In this document: in pieces, positions 44,100 through 55,310 of the stretch
Layout of the letters: each line of letters begins with the position of its first letter
Numbering within the stretch: position 1 is the stretch's first letter
NCBI GenBank assembly: GCA_012845835.1
Contig: JABAKD010000026.1
Coordinates: 15,042,533 to 15,106,532 of the forward strand
Origin: Undaria pinnatifida
Lineage: Eukaryota; Sar; Phaeophyceae; Laminariales; Alariaceae
DNA length: 64,000 nucleotides
Direction: 5' to 3'
Position numbers and translations under genes: made by a program
Notes under the pieces: model-generated
What the model saw: the letters and a program-made list of their open reading frames with translations, nothing else
The model's database searches: none
What the model was told of the DNA's origin: nothing

Positions 44100-44369
44100 T
44101 GTTAAGATACGGCCTCGAAAGGCCTGTAGGTATCCGAATTTGAGATCATTTGGATGGGTTTCGTATGATAAGGTTGGCGGTTTATATTCGGGGAAGTTAG
44201 GAATTAGATCGGAGGCACGCGCCTCCGATCTCAGAAGCTATCCCGGGCTCTGGTGGAAACGAATAAAGCTACATCTCTACGAAGGAACGAAAGTGAGTAC
44301 TCTCCGAAGACCTGCTCAATTGGCAGACCTGCAGGGGGCACTCTGTGTCCCCCACCTATTAATTTCACA
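44100..44369 (+). repeat. 3' LTR of the Gypsy element
   Basis: 270 bp, identical by eye to 30954-31223. Followed by TTGG (44370-44373), the right copy of the target duplication. Confidence 0.95.
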
Positions 44370-44796
44370 TTGGCCACAAGTGAGGCAGGGATACATTTCT
44401 GCCTCGTGACTTCTAGGAGGTGAAAACTTACGTACGAAATTAACCACACTTAGTACCAACAACCCTCACCAAGCCATCCATCCGCAAACATCCACCATGC
44501 ATAAGATAGATAACTACACAGTAGAAACTACAGAAAATATTTATTAGATACAGAGTAGCTGACGAGCGACAGCTGATGGATGTTACTGTCGACAGACGTG
44601 TGCGTCCACGGGAAGTTGGTTCGTTTGATTGCGAGGAGCACCACAGGTGGAATAGAGCTGACGTTGCGTATTGCCCAGCAGAGTCTCAACGGCAAGTGCG
44701 TCCTGACCTGCGTTCCCCAGTCTTGCTAAGTAGTGTCTACGGGAGAAATCGGCACACACCTTCTATATCTCTCATGAGACAACCATCCCCCCCCTG

Positions 44797-44982
44797 AGTA
44801 CCCTCTGATCTTGACGACAACGTGAAGGGGGAGGTTCGGCCGGGACGCGTCGTCGGCAAACACCAACTCGACCACTTGGCCTCGAATGCCGTTCAGGAGT
44901 CCAACTTATTAGTACAGGTTCTTCGTGAGCATAACCTTGGATACCTTAGATAGGTAGAGGTCGCTCCCAAGGCCCTCCGCTG
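44797..44982 (-). pseudogene. PIF1-like helicase fragment, copy 2 (inverted)
   Basis: Reverse-strand relative of 29379-29579. It reads LYLSKVSKVMLTKNLY, two stops, then VGLLNGIRGQVVELVFADDA. Homology continues on both sides over roughly 44.56-45.24 kb (for example the CCCGCTAGGGGTGTGTCCGC block). Degenerate. Confidence 0.7.
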
Positions 44983-45238
44983 GGTTTGCTAACGCCTTTC
45001 TGGCGTAGGCGCACAGACAGCGTTTGGTCAATCTCCATGATGACCTACTCGCTCACCACAAGATAGCAGTAGATACACTCAGCGGACACACCCCTAGCGG
45101 GCACACACACTCCATGCCCGCTATCCGCTGGCCGCTATTGTCGGCCGCTGCGCCGATTGTCTGTGTGTTGCCCGCTGTGTGAGCGCTGCGTGCCGGCTGT
45201 GTGAGCGGTGTGTGCTGCTGTTTTTGCCCGTGTGCTCT

Positions 45239-46009
<771 letters not shown>

Positions 46010-46089
46010 CATTTTTTTTTTTCAGGAGGGCCATTTTAGCGGGGCCCAGGCGTAGATTGGAAACTCGCTTTGCTCGAATTACTAAACTA

Positions 46090-46395
46090 CAATGTTGAGG
46101 AAATATTTGGGTACTCCTAGTCTGTTTGACCATTCACTTGCAAAAGGTTCACCAATACCTTGGCCTACCTTAGACTTATCAACCCTTTCCCCCCTGAAAC
46201 GGGCGGTTTAGAAGGTCAGCCGGACATACCGGCGGACCCGCCAATATCTTAGCGGTTTCATTTCCTGGGGATACCGGGGAAATGTATTTTTCGAGTTCGC
46301 CATTAGGAAAATCCGAAAACGTTTATTATGGTGGATGTAGGATTTTTAACCCACGACCCAAAATACCTATGGTCTGTCGTCGACGACATTAATGA
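46090..46395 (-). mobile_element. SINE-like S1, copy 2
   Basis: Same body (AACGGGCGG, GGACATACCGGCGGACC, TTTCATTTCCTGGGGATACC, GTTTATTATGGTGGATG). The B box is damaged (GGATTTTTAACCCACGACCC), so this copy diverged more. Confidence 0.65.
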
Positions 46396-46739
46396 AGCTT
46401 AGTCGTGGGCTACTAGAGTTTATTTATTTATTTATTTATTTTGTCTTGGTTTCTTTCGTTGTTTCTCTCTTTTACAAGGTATTTTGGTTTAATGAGAAGA
46501 ACACAAAGGGGGGAGGGGGGGAAACAGGAGGAGTAGAAGGAAAGCCGTCCAAGGGAATGGGGGCAGGGGGGGCAACAGGAGGAATAGAAGGGAGACCGCG
46601 GTGGACGAAGGCAGGAAGGAGATGGCAGACAGGGTAGCAAGGTACCAGGCCGACTAGTAGGTACATAGCACTTTTCGTCTTTCTCTGGGGTATTTTTTTC
46701 CCCTTTGTTCCCTCCTTGCGTGTCCAGGTTTTTGGCTCG

Positions 46740-46945
46740 TGTTCGGATTATCTTATTTTGGTTTTACTTTACTTTATTTTATTTCATTTTATTATGTTTC
46801 TTTTCCGAGCTTTGGCTCTCCTTTGCGGTTGGGTTGTTTCTTCGATTTCCCCTTCATTTTGTTTGTTTCATTTTTTGTTTTTTTTTTATCTTTGTTTTTA
46901 TTTGTTTTTTGTTTTTGTTTTTTGTTTTTGTTTTTGTTTTTGTTT
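46740..46945 (+). repeat. T-rich, (GTTTTT)n tract
   Basis: Low-complexity pyrimidine-rich stretch with GTTTTTTGTTTTTG repeats at 46890-46945. ORFs here are Phe/Leu artefacts. Confidence 0.85.
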
Positions 46946-47289
46946 ATTTCGTATTTCTCTCTTCCAATGTATTTCTGTTGCTGACGTATGTATGTTGTGC
47001 CTGTCGTACCCAGTACTAGGGCATGACATTGCGTTGTCGAATGCATTACGATGCATTATCTCTGTGTCGTGGCTTGTGACCACAGAGCTGATCTTTCTAG
47101 GGTGAAGAATCAGTACGGACACTGGGTGTGGTGGATGTCGACGAGTAGAAGAACGGTTTAATGTGAAGAACACACACACAGAGTCCGTTAAACGACTTGC
47201 GACTTGCAAAAAAAGTTGTTTTTGAAAATATATACAATTATTGTTTTTCCACGTACTTTTGCGAACGCACACTGGTGAGGGTCCTTCCA

Positions 47290-47610
47290 ACGCACACTGT
47301 GTCGGGCCCGGGGGGGGGGTTCTGGGGGGGGCGCGTGCCCCCCCCCCGACACTGCTACTAGCATCAAAGCACCGTTCGGCTGCCCTGCCAACCCAGCACA
47401 TACACCAACACCAACATTAAATGCTAGTACCATCCAAGCAACGTGCGGCTGCAATCCAAGCACAGTTCGGCTGCCCTGCCAACCCAGTGCAGGTGGGGCA
47501 TTTTTGGACACACACACCGACACCAACACACACTGCACTTCTAGTAGTAGTAGCATACAAGCACCCTTCGGCTGCCCTGCCAACCCAGCGCTGGTGGTGC
47601 ATGCGCTGGA
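47290..47610 (+). repeat. ~100-bp tandem repeat
   Basis: GTTCGGCTGCCCTGCCAACC recurs at about 47372, 47466 and 47565, each followed by CAGYGC and CACCAACAC-type bases. A 164-codon minus frame spans it (47682-47188) but its repeat nature and lack of domain argue against a gene. Begins with G-run and C-run (47309-47347). Confidence 0.75.
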
Positions 47611-47699
47611 ACGTTTGCGCCTCTGCTGTTCGATCCTGCTCGTGCGGGACAACCAACACAACACACAGCTAAAACATTTCACTTCGTTGTGCCCTGGGC

Positions 47700-48059
47700 T
47701 GGGGAAATTTTTAAAACAAATCCCTTCCCAAAAAACCCTCCTCGTCCTTACAAAACCATGAAAATCAAACGGCTGCTAAACTTAGGCCCATTATGCCCTT
47801 TTTTTCCATTTTTTATGCTTTTTTTCTCATCTGAAATCTTCCAGCGGATGGGGTCATAAGAAAAAACTCAACCTGACCATACTTCCACGTATTTTCATAC
47901 TCGTCGTGTGTCGACTAACTCACAATCTTTCGAAGCCCAAGCTAGCTGTAGCACCCTTCATATTCCGCTGTTGTAGCGATAGCATAAGCTGACCCTATCA
48001 ACGGTACGGTTCTCGTTACTACCCCGGCAGCGCAAGCTACACACTACTACAGTACTAAA
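47700..48059. other. No recognised gene
   Basis: Mixed non-coding sequence with short T-runs. Confidence 0.4.
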
Positions 48060-48420
48060 GTTGTATACGGACGCGTACTTGCAAAAGGTTAACCAGTAGC
48101 TTACCCAAACTAAGCCTTATAGCACTCCCCCCCCTGAATCAGCGGGATAGTAAGTACGTCGGCCGGATATACGGGCGGACCTGCGGATTATCCAAGCCGT
48201 TTCACTTCCTGGGTATACCGGGGAGAGTATTTTTTCAAGTTCGACACGGGGAAAGTCTGAAAAGGTGTATTATTATTGTGGATGTGGGGTTTGATCCCAC
48301 GACCCAAACAAATCATGGTCTGACGACGACATTTATTTGTTCAGGTCATTAGAGGCGTTTGATCACTTTCAAAATAGCAACCAATAGCTTACTGCCCAAA
48401 CAAACCCTTACAACAACATA
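48060..48420 (-). mobile_element. SINE-like S1, copy 3
   Basis: Body markers as in copy 1 (TTACCCAAACTAAGCCTTATAG, GGATATACGGGCGGACCTG, TTCCTGGGTATACCGGGGAG). B box on the minus strand reads GGGATCAAACCCCAC (one to two changes). The A-box region is TGTCGTCGTCAGACC. A second partial tail (AATAGCTTACTGCCC) follows to 48420, as in copy 1. Confidence 0.65.
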
Positions 48421-48439
48421 GAATATAACAGCTGGAATA

Positions 48440-48650
48440 TGATAGTTTAATAGTCTAGTGGAGAAGCTTGGGAGAAGAACTTTTTTTTTTACAAAAATAA
48501 AAGGACCTCTCCCCCCATTGAGACAAAACTTACCCACACCGTATTTTTCAAGTACTGTACCAACAAACAGCATGGAAAAATAAGTATTGGCCAGAAATTC
48601 GTCGAACTCACGGCTGGCTGATGTCCTAAAAATATTTCATAAATGCCAAG
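48440..48650 (-). repeat. SINE-like S2, copy 1
   Basis: Matches 49060-49230: AGTCTAGTGG / GGTCTAGTTC, TTTTTACAAAA, AGGACC.CTCTC, ACTYACCCACA, and CGTCGAACYCACGGCTGGCTGA. The last, on the minus strand, gives a GGGTTCGACG B-box-like core. tRNA origin is tentative. Confidence 0.5.
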
Positions 48651-49059
48651 AGTGACAGGGTACTTGTATCAATTTGGAACCGTGGGTTCGTACGATGTAC
48701 CCCACAAAGGAGTTTTGCTTTTTTTGTTGTTTTTGTTGGGGGGAGGGGGGTAGCCGACCTTCATTCTCGAATGCCGATAAAAATTAACATACTTGGCATT
48801 ATATATCTAGTTATACTCTATATATATGTATGTGTAGACTAGTTCTTCCAATAATGAGTCGGAGAAAAATAAAAATATATCACCTACCAGATACGTATGA
48901 TCGAGAAGTATAGTGGAAACTACAGGTACTAAATTGGTAAGACTGAAGATAGATAAAATGTTAGATCAAGCTGAAAAACATCCCCACCTAAAGTGATATT
49001 ACCAAACTCAACCATTGCAGTAGAATAAAACACAAAACATACGATGTTGTCTATGGTCT
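48651..49059. other. AT-rich non-coding
   Basis: No gene or repeat recognised. Confidence 0.4.
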
Positions 49060-49230
49060 AGTTCTTTTTACAAAACAAAATGATAGGACCCCTCTCATTT
49101 AAAAGACTCACCCACATAGATAGTATGTTCCAAGTATGAACAACGCAGATTGCACAGATGATTATTGACCCGAAATTTCGTCGAACCCACGGCTGGCTGA
49201 GTTATAAAAAATACTTCAATTTCATTATAT
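49060..49230 (-). repeat. SINE-like S2, copy 2
   Basis: Partner of 48440-48650, ending with the same CGTCGAACCCACGGCTGGCTGA segment. Confidence 0.5.
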
Positions 49231-49719
49231 TATAAAAAAATTCATTATATCTCACTTTCTTTTTGTAAACTATTAATATGTGTATAACTCGTAGTGGATA
49301 GACTTACAGACTTTTTAGTGGTTTAGGTCCAACGGTGCGCGTCCCTAAAACATGGCGAGGGAGGTCGTGTGATGTCGACTAGCGAGTAACTCCCCCACCG
49401 AAGCCATTCCGGTTTTGCTCTCTCTCTTTGCACCTCGTCCACCCTCCGAAAAAAACACAGGAGGAGACCTCTTTGATCAAGATCCCAGCCGGCACCTGGG
49501 GTACCAAGGACAATGTGAGACATTTGACATAATTTTGAACCGGTCTCCTGTACTGTTGGTTCTCTACTTTCCCTCCCACGCACAGGTGGTGTGATTGGCG
49601 TATGTTAATAGCATTTGCGCCAGATAATCTTGTGATTCAACAAGGTACACAGCTGAATGTGGATGTCCAGGGCAAGCCTTGGCGTCTTCCTTTGGGCTGC
49701 ACTTTTTGGTTTTGATGCA

Positions 49720-50878
49720 CAGTCGTCCCCGCGAAAAAGACACCCCTTTTAAGTCAACTCTCGCTCTAAGGACACAAAATAACAGAAGCATGGCGCCCAG
49801 AAGATGAGAAAAATTACGGCGGGGTCCATTTCTCCACCCTACGGGGCCCCCGAAAATTGCTGTAGCACACCTACCTGTAGACTGCACTGGAAGCGGTCTG
49901 CTGCTGCGGCGGCTGCTGCTGCTGCTGCTTGCTGCTGCTGCTGCTGCTACTGCGTGTGGTTATGGAGAGATTCCTCTTATCTTCTGGCGGTTCGTCTGCT
50001 GCGGGCTTGAAGCCATGTGGCGAACCAACGTGCAAAATGGAGTCTCAACTTGTGTCACTGGTTTACCAGTGCCCTTGGGGGAGGCCCATGCACGCGTTTT
50101 GTGGTCGGGGCATCAGAGTGAAAGGCCACGGACAGCAGAGAGAGTGCTCGGATTGCCAGCAGAGGAAAGATCAGATGGAGACCAGGCTGGCAGCAGCAGC
50201 AGTCCCATAGAAGTGAAAGATGTTTGGTGTTTTTTGTTTGTCTTGGATGAAGTCTCGTTCAGCTAAACTTTCATCATTTGTTTTGTGGTTGCTTCGTTTT
50301 TACCTCTGTGAAGGAGCGGTGTCCACTTTTTTGGTGCACTCTCCCAATTTTTACGTCTGGTTTTGTCTGCGTTGCCGACATTTTACTAAATAGTGTCGTC
50401 CCAAGATAAGTGTGGGTGGTTTGTTTGGTCTCCATGTGGCAGGTAGCCTATCTATGCCTGTATCGTATCAGAGTTCCAAAAACGAATGATCTGATGTTCA
50501 CCGTGAGGACAACCCCTCAACAATAATAAAAGCCTACAACAACACCAGCGCACTACCGTACACATTACACTTTGTAGGTCGTGCTGCACCCCTTCCCGCG
50601 TTTCGGTGGGAGAGGGAAATTCAAACAATGGTATGCACGTATTAACGTACAGCAACGGTAGTTAGTTGCAGACTTCAAATCTCCTTGTTGTGGTATCCTA
50701 GGCTTCAAGCAACACCGTTTCGTGGTCGCACTCCTGCTGCGAACGCGGGTCTTTTGATACATGCTACACGTACGTTGGCCCCGGGGACGGTGAGTTAGTG
50801 GCCCCGGAATCTTAAGGACACTTACTTCCCCGCGTTTTTAAACACTCGCAGGAAAAAGAAACGTGGTGTGGTCGACTG
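49720..50878 (+). mobile_element. pogo-like element P2
   Basis: 1159 bp. Ends CAGTCGTCCCCGCG (left) and GGTCGACTG followed by TA (right); the left flank is CA, perhaps a mutated TA. Internal homology to P1 runs through AAGTCAACTC.CGCT, the CCTACGGGGCCCCC block, a CTG-rich run, the zinc-site ORF, and GCCCCGGGGACGGTG / CCCCGGAATCTTAAGGACAC before the right end. No transposase found. Confidence 0.75.
49962..50210 (+). CDS. Cys-rich zinc-binding ORF inside pogo-like element P2
   Basis: 82 codons from MERFLLSSGG to TAG, homologous to the P1 ORF: PCGEPTCKMES, then QCPWGRPMHAFCG, then GHGQQRECSDCQQRK. Against P1, one cysteine of the CPC pair is Trp; the other metal ligands are kept. The conserved frame begins at the Met that matches P1. 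The frame is also open upstream through a (CTG)n run. Function unknown; DNA or protein binding via zinc is inferred. Confidence 0.5.
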   Translation: MERFLLSSGGSSAAGLKPCGEPTCKMESQLVSLVYQCPWGRPMHAFCGRGIRVKGHGQQRECSDCQQRKDQMETRLAAAAVP

Positions 50879-51701
50879 TAATATCTGAATCTTGTAGGTG
50901 TGTCACGACCAGGCTCCTCACGCGAAAATATGAAGAACGCAGGTACGTCTACACCCAGTGAGGACAAGTAGCGTGGTTGGCTCATGTGCACCTGGAGGAG
51001 TACTATTATCTAAGTTCAAAAACGGTGCTCCCATGGTAGCAAATACGGAACTCGTCCGTTATTCTTCTAGAAGAGGAGATGTCGTGCATGTTCGCGCAGT
51101 TCACAAACGGTGCTCCCAGGTAGCAGAAAAGTAGTATTTCGTCCGTTCCGCTAGAAGAAGAGCTATCCCTTATATTCGCTCATTAACTTGACGCCGTATT
51201 TGATCGACCGTGGCCAAAGGCCTCTCGGTAGAATGGTCCCGCCTTTTTCGAGACCGGGTTTAAGTCACTCGCATGATAAACTCTGTTGATGTGCTTCATT
51301 CGATCGGTCAGGCGTTGGTGTTTCAGAGCAATATGACAGCGTCATTAGACTATTGGGTTAGTTAGGAGTGATATACCCCAATACAAGGGCTCCGCATCAG
51401 CGCCGGCATTCGCCGGCGCCCATGCTTCGGGTAGGGCAGGGCAGCACTTCGACAACTTAAGATCTAGCTGTCGGATTTGCCATTCATTGAACTTTTACAG
51501 TAGTAATGCCAAGAGTTTAATACAAACATGGAATTATGAAAGTCATGCTTTGACAGAAGAAAAACGTAATAGTATATACCTACAACAAAGGAGGCAAGGA
51601 TAGGCGAAACACACCATGTTAAATGCGCCGTCAAGTAAAACTTAGCGTCGATCAAACAAGTAAAAAAAGTCGATCAAACAAAAATACCGAAAAAAAAAAT
51701 A
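50879..51701. other. Non-coding with a short tandem duplication
   Basis: 51013-51175 holds two ~95-bp units (AAACGGTGCTCCCA.GGTAGCA, CGTCCGTT, CTAGAAGA.GAG). The rest has no recognised feature; GCGCCGGCATTCGCCGGCGC (51390-51410) is a strong hairpin. Confidence 0.5.
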
Positions 51702-52028
51702 TTGAGAACCTGCGTCGCCTCTAGGCGAAACGAAGGAGGCCTCGGCATTAATGAAGAGACTGCATGCACTGCTGTCCCCGTAGGAATGGAGGTTCGAAGT
51801 CGAAAGGATGCAAAATCGGTTTGCATCAAACGTCGACATGGGGCCATGTCAGCCGGCGAGGTTTTGGAAGAAGATTGCTTTGTTTGTTACGAGAAGGCTG
51901 TCGCATTGATTGTTTTGCGTTGTCGCGGGCGAGGAGGAAAACGTAAAAGAGGAGAGCGATCGATCGTCGCGGCGGCGTTGTCTAAGATGGGTGCGTTGGT
52001 GGTTTTGCTCGTCGGGAGGTTGGCGTAG
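51702..52028 (+). CDS. Hypothetical ORF, possible truncated RING-like start
   Basis: 108 codons with balanced composition in an otherwise repeat-rich area. Residues 55-75 read EEDCFVCYEKAVALIVLRCR, which resembles the start of a C3HC4 RING finger (C-x2-C ... C), but no His or later Cys pairs follow in this frame. An overlapping frame (51910-52314) stays open. Weak evidence. Confidence 0.2.
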   Translation: MRTCVASRRNEGGLGINEETACTAVPVGMEVRSRKDAKSVCIKRRHGAMSAGEVLEEDCFVCYEKAVALIVLRCRGRGGKRKRGERSIVAAALSKMGALVVLLVGRLA

Positions 52029-52523
52029 CGCCTTTACTCTGTTTTTCCTCGAGAAGGCGGGATATGTGTGTCTGCTGTCTTTGCTTCGTGGGTGCTTTCA
52101 CGTTATCGAAATCGGACGCGTCCCCTCGATACATAATATCTGGAGTGTCTCTACCATGACGACTGCTGATAGTGCCGTGCGTATTTCCCCAGAGACTGAC
52201 ATATTATTTACTGGTATTAATAGTAATAATATTAATGTAGTCTACCTTTGCAACATTTTTTTTTCTTCGTCCCATTTATTATCCACGCACCACTCGCGCG
52301 CTCCCTCCAAGTAGTAGTAACTCAGATCATCCGGGGTCACATAGCGGGCCCTCGTCCTCCCTCCCCACCTCGGCACGCGCCTTCATTTTTACCGCAAGGA
52401 GTATCCAGCATTTTTTTCCCTCGTCGACTCGCGTACATTTGTACTTCCCCACGCTGCTAGGCGCTCTCAGCAGTTGATCCCTTATTTTTTTTCCATTTTT
52501 GCAATTAAAGTCAAATCTCATCG
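52029..52523. other. No recognised gene
   Basis: Mixed sequence; the plus frame to 52314 has no known domain. Confidence 0.35.
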
Positions 52524-52595
52524 TGGTGGGTGTCGGACTCAAGGACAACCTAACGTTAGTAGTATTCGAGGGTAAAACCACTAGACCAACGGGGC
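52524..52595 (-). pseudogene. tRNA-like sequence (pseudo-tRNA or SINE head)
   Basis: Minus strand begins GCCCCGTTGGTCTAGTGGTT, an excellent A box (TGGTCTAGTGG, 52578-52588) as in Asp/Glu/Gly-type tRNAs. About 40 bases on, TGTCCTTGAGTCCGACA can fold as a T arm (4 of 5 pairs) with a degenerate B box. The 3' acceptor strand does not pair with GCCCCGT, so it is not a working tRNA. Confidence 0.4.
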
Positions 52596-53089
52596 GGCCG
52601 GCTGACAAATGATTAAAACTAAACAGGATCTTTGCATAGAGATTACACCCCCTCCCCCATATGGTATGATATTACAATGGCTGACGCGATATAGAATAAA
52701 GGGCCAAATACCTAAATATCAGCGTACGCGGAGTTTTAGATATCATGAATAACGAACGACTGCGACGGCAAAGCAAAGCGGGGCATCGCAGGGCACTGCA
52801 CGGCGCTTCGTTGCTGTGAGCTATAGCGCTGCGATAGGGTGCAGGGCGGTGTGGTGCTGATGAGACAAGCCCAGATCTCAGCCGATGTGGAGCTTCGTCA
52901 AGTGCAAAACAAACAAATGGTGGGAAAAAAAAGCTAAAGCTGGACCGTTCCGCAACTAATGCACAGGCGGCAAATTAGCGGCATATGGTAGGAAAAGTTC
53001 ACAATCGTGTCGGCAGCAAAACCAATTTTTCAGGAAGCAGCTGAAAGGTCAAGAAACAGGCATTATATCACTTCTTGTTGTTGTTGTTG
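52596..53089. other. No recognised gene
   Basis: AT-richer, then a GC-rich patch with GCG/CGC repeats (52770-52850). (TTG)n at 53078-53096 leads into repeat C. Confidence 0.35.
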
Positions 53090-53450
53090 TTGTTGTTCTC
53101 ACATTAACTCGCGCATAATCAAGTACGTGGTCACAGGACAGGCTCCAGTCACTCTGGAGATGAGGAATACCCTAGGGAAAAACACAAACAACCCAAGCTG
53201 GTACACGCATATATCACATATGACGCTATCCATGCCTCCACCAGAAACATATAAAAGTGAAATCGCGAGTCAGTCTACGATGTGCCAGGTCCATACCGGT
53301 GCATATAGTACGTCTCATTACTCGCGCATGAAAAAACCGACTATACCGCTTGCCACCCAAGAAAGACTACCACGTAAATATTTCACGTGGTATCTATCAC
53401 TATGCATACGCACAATAGACGCAAGTCAAATTAAAATAAGAAAAAAAGAA
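53090..53450 (+). repeat. Dispersed repeat C, copy 3
   Basis: TCACATTAACTCGC, CGTGGTCACAGGACAGGCTC, AGGAATACCCTAGGG, TGGTACACGCATATATCACA, ACGATGTGCCAGGTC, ACGTCTCATTACTCGCGC, then an A/G-rich tail (53433-53515). Confidence 0.7.
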
Positions 53451-53829
53451 CAAAGAAGAGAAAGGAAAGGACACGGGTGCATGGGGCCGAGAAAAAGAAA
53501 AGAAATACTTCGAAGTATACATTTTGGGGGGTCTACTGGCGAGTCTGCCACCAGAACGGGATGTTCGTGGTTTTTCGACGATCTACAGCAGTGCTACAAA
53601 CGACTTCCGATACACCCACCGAAGCACGGACTTCCGGCCAAATACGCGATGGACAGCTGGCCGTGGTTGTCACGTTTCTCTGTGTTACGGGCCCCTGTGC
53701 CCTGCCTCTTGTTTGCTCTTGTTTAGATAAAACATGCGGTGTGCTCGATGATGTCTCACGGCAGCAGCACACCAGAACGTACGTTCGTTCGACGTAATAT
53801 TTTTCTCTTCATCAATACGAACATAAAAC

Positions 53830-54706
53830 GGTTGTTATATATTGGACGACTAAACTTGCCAACGGCACTCGTACTGCACTTCGAGGCATCCGCTGTGGTT
53901 CTGGTTGCTACTAGTTGCTGCAGTATGTGCTAGAAGTTTCGCCCTTCGGCTACTGCTGCTACGCCTGCTGTTGTGCATTTGCCAATGTCGTCAGTTGGCG
54001 ATCATGCTCGTCGTACATGCTGTTCTCACCCAGTATGTACGGGTTTCCTCGTACCTCAACCGTACGACGACGGGCTCAAAACAGAAGAAAGGTGACATGA
54101 AATGGCATGGACAATGGCCACGTAGAAGCGAGCACAGCGGGATAGTTCGCGGCGAATCAACCGCACTCCTTCATGCCGACAGCAGAGGCTGCCTGGAGTG
54201 TCAGCGGCCGTGCTAAAGCCAGGGCCAAAGGCCGAAGAGACGACTCTTCTACCTGCTTGTTTTTTTCTCGAGATTCTGTTACATATTGGACAGAGTGATG
54301 CGTGTACGACTAAATATACTTGCCAACGGCACTCGTGCTGCATTTTGAGCTATTTGCTGTGGTTCTGGTTGCTACTGGTTGCTGCACAGTTTGTGCTAGA
54401 AGTTCCGCCTTTCGGCTACTGCTGCTACACCTGCTGTTGTGTGTTTGCCAATGTCGTCAGTTGGCGTTCATGCTTGTCGTACATACTGCTGTTCTCACCA
54501 AGTACGTACGGGTTTCCTCGTACCTCAACCGTACGACGACGAGCTCAAAACCGAAGGAAGGTGACATGAAACGGCATTGACAATGGCCACATGGAAGCGA
54601 GCACAGAGGGATTCGTCGCTGCGAATAAACCGCACTCGTTCATGCCTACAGCAGAGGCTGCCTGGAGTGTCAGCGGCCGTGCTAAAGCCAGGGCCAAAGG
54701 CCGAAG
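53830..54706 (+). repeat. 464-bp tandem duplication
   Basis: Two units offset by 464 bp (first GCCAACGGCACTCG at 53858, second at 54322). Shared: GCTGTGGTTCTGGTTGCTAC, CGGCTACTGCTGCTAC, TGCCAATGTCGTCAGTTGGCG, CGGGTTTCCTCGTACCTCAA, AGAGGCTGCCTGGAGTGTCA, AAAGCCAGGGCCAAAGGCCG. Roughly 85-90% identical, so older than the 416-bp duplication. Confidence 0.88.
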
Positions 54707-54715
54707 ATATGTCTC

Positions 54716-55310
54716 TGATGGGAAAACCCATGCTCAGGGTCGGGTTGCTCGCGTGGGCCACCTCATGAGAGGGCCTTGGTTGCGCGGTGGCAGCGGATAA
54801 AAGAGAAGTCCCAGATGTTGATCAATATGTAGAAAAAAAAATTTATTTTTGTCGCGTATCCGAGAATATTATCACAATGAAGACATGGGATGAGTCAAAA
54901 TCGGCCAGAAGCCGCCCCCAAATCAGGGGCAAAAACTGGACCAAAAGAAGACTGACATAAAGGGCGTACCTCATCGGAATCAACGAGTATAATATCACAA
55001 TATGAAGACATGGGATGAGTGAAAATCGGCCAGAAGCCGCCCACAAATCAGGGGCAAAAACTGGTCCAAAACAAGACTGGCATAAAGGTCGTACCTCATC
55101 GGAATGAACCCAGAATTAAACATACCGTAGAAGGCATGTTTCCAGCGGGGTGGCTGACATTCTGACAACAAACCACCATCCAATAGAAAACACTCATTTC
55201 CGTATACCATATATCCTATGTCGCTCCAATATACGTGAATCATGAATCTTGTGTCCGTAGATTACAAACCTATACGGCTCATCGGGCAGGCTGCAAGTAC
55301 TAGATATTTT
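54716..55310 (+). repeat. Dispersed repeat G, copy 1
   Basis: Matches 57832-58300 (ACCCATGCTCAGGGTCGGGT, GCGCGGTGGCAGCGGATAAA, GAAGACATGGGATGAGT, AATCGGCCAGAAGCCGCC, CATACCGTAGAAGGCATG, TACGGCTCATCGGGCAGGCT). Differs by an extra ~130-bp tandem duplication of the ATCACAATGAAGACATGGG segment (54865-55125). Confidence 0.85.

Larger units (their letters stand above)
30954..44369 (+). mobile_element. Full-length Ty3/Gypsy chromovirus-like LTR element, 13.4 kb
   Basis: Two 270-bp LTRs, TG...CA ended, identical by eye, with a TTGG target duplication. Internal order: primer-binding-like site at 31226, long non-coding leader with 84-bp tandem repeats (31.2-34.6 kb), gag with CCHC knuckle (34.7-36.8 kb), repeat-rich frames (36.8-40.7 kb), integrase with chromodomain (to 43.24 kb), 3' region with a short tandem repeat, weak purine tract, 3' LTR. 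The domain order and chromodomain indicate a Ty3/Gypsy chromovirus-type lineage. I could not find a reverse transcriptase or RNase H in any plus frame, so the copy is probably non-autonomous. Frames are broken in gag and between the pol N-terminus and integrase. Confidence 0.93.

Noticed and set aside
30950-44374. 5-bp target duplication for the Gypsy element
   Set aside because: CTTGG versus TTGGC do not match; only the 4-bp TTGG is shared.
46705-47105. Phe-rich ORFs resembling membrane proteins
   Set aside because: Low-complexity (GTTTTT)n reading.
47188-47682. 164-codon minus ORF with AGLAGQP repeats
   Set aside because: Spans a ~100-bp tandem repeat; no domain, and the plus strand is equally open.
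51702-52028. RING finger E3 ligase
   Set aside because: Only the first Cys pair and one later Cys fit; His and the remaining ligands are missing. Listed only as a low-confidence hypothetical.
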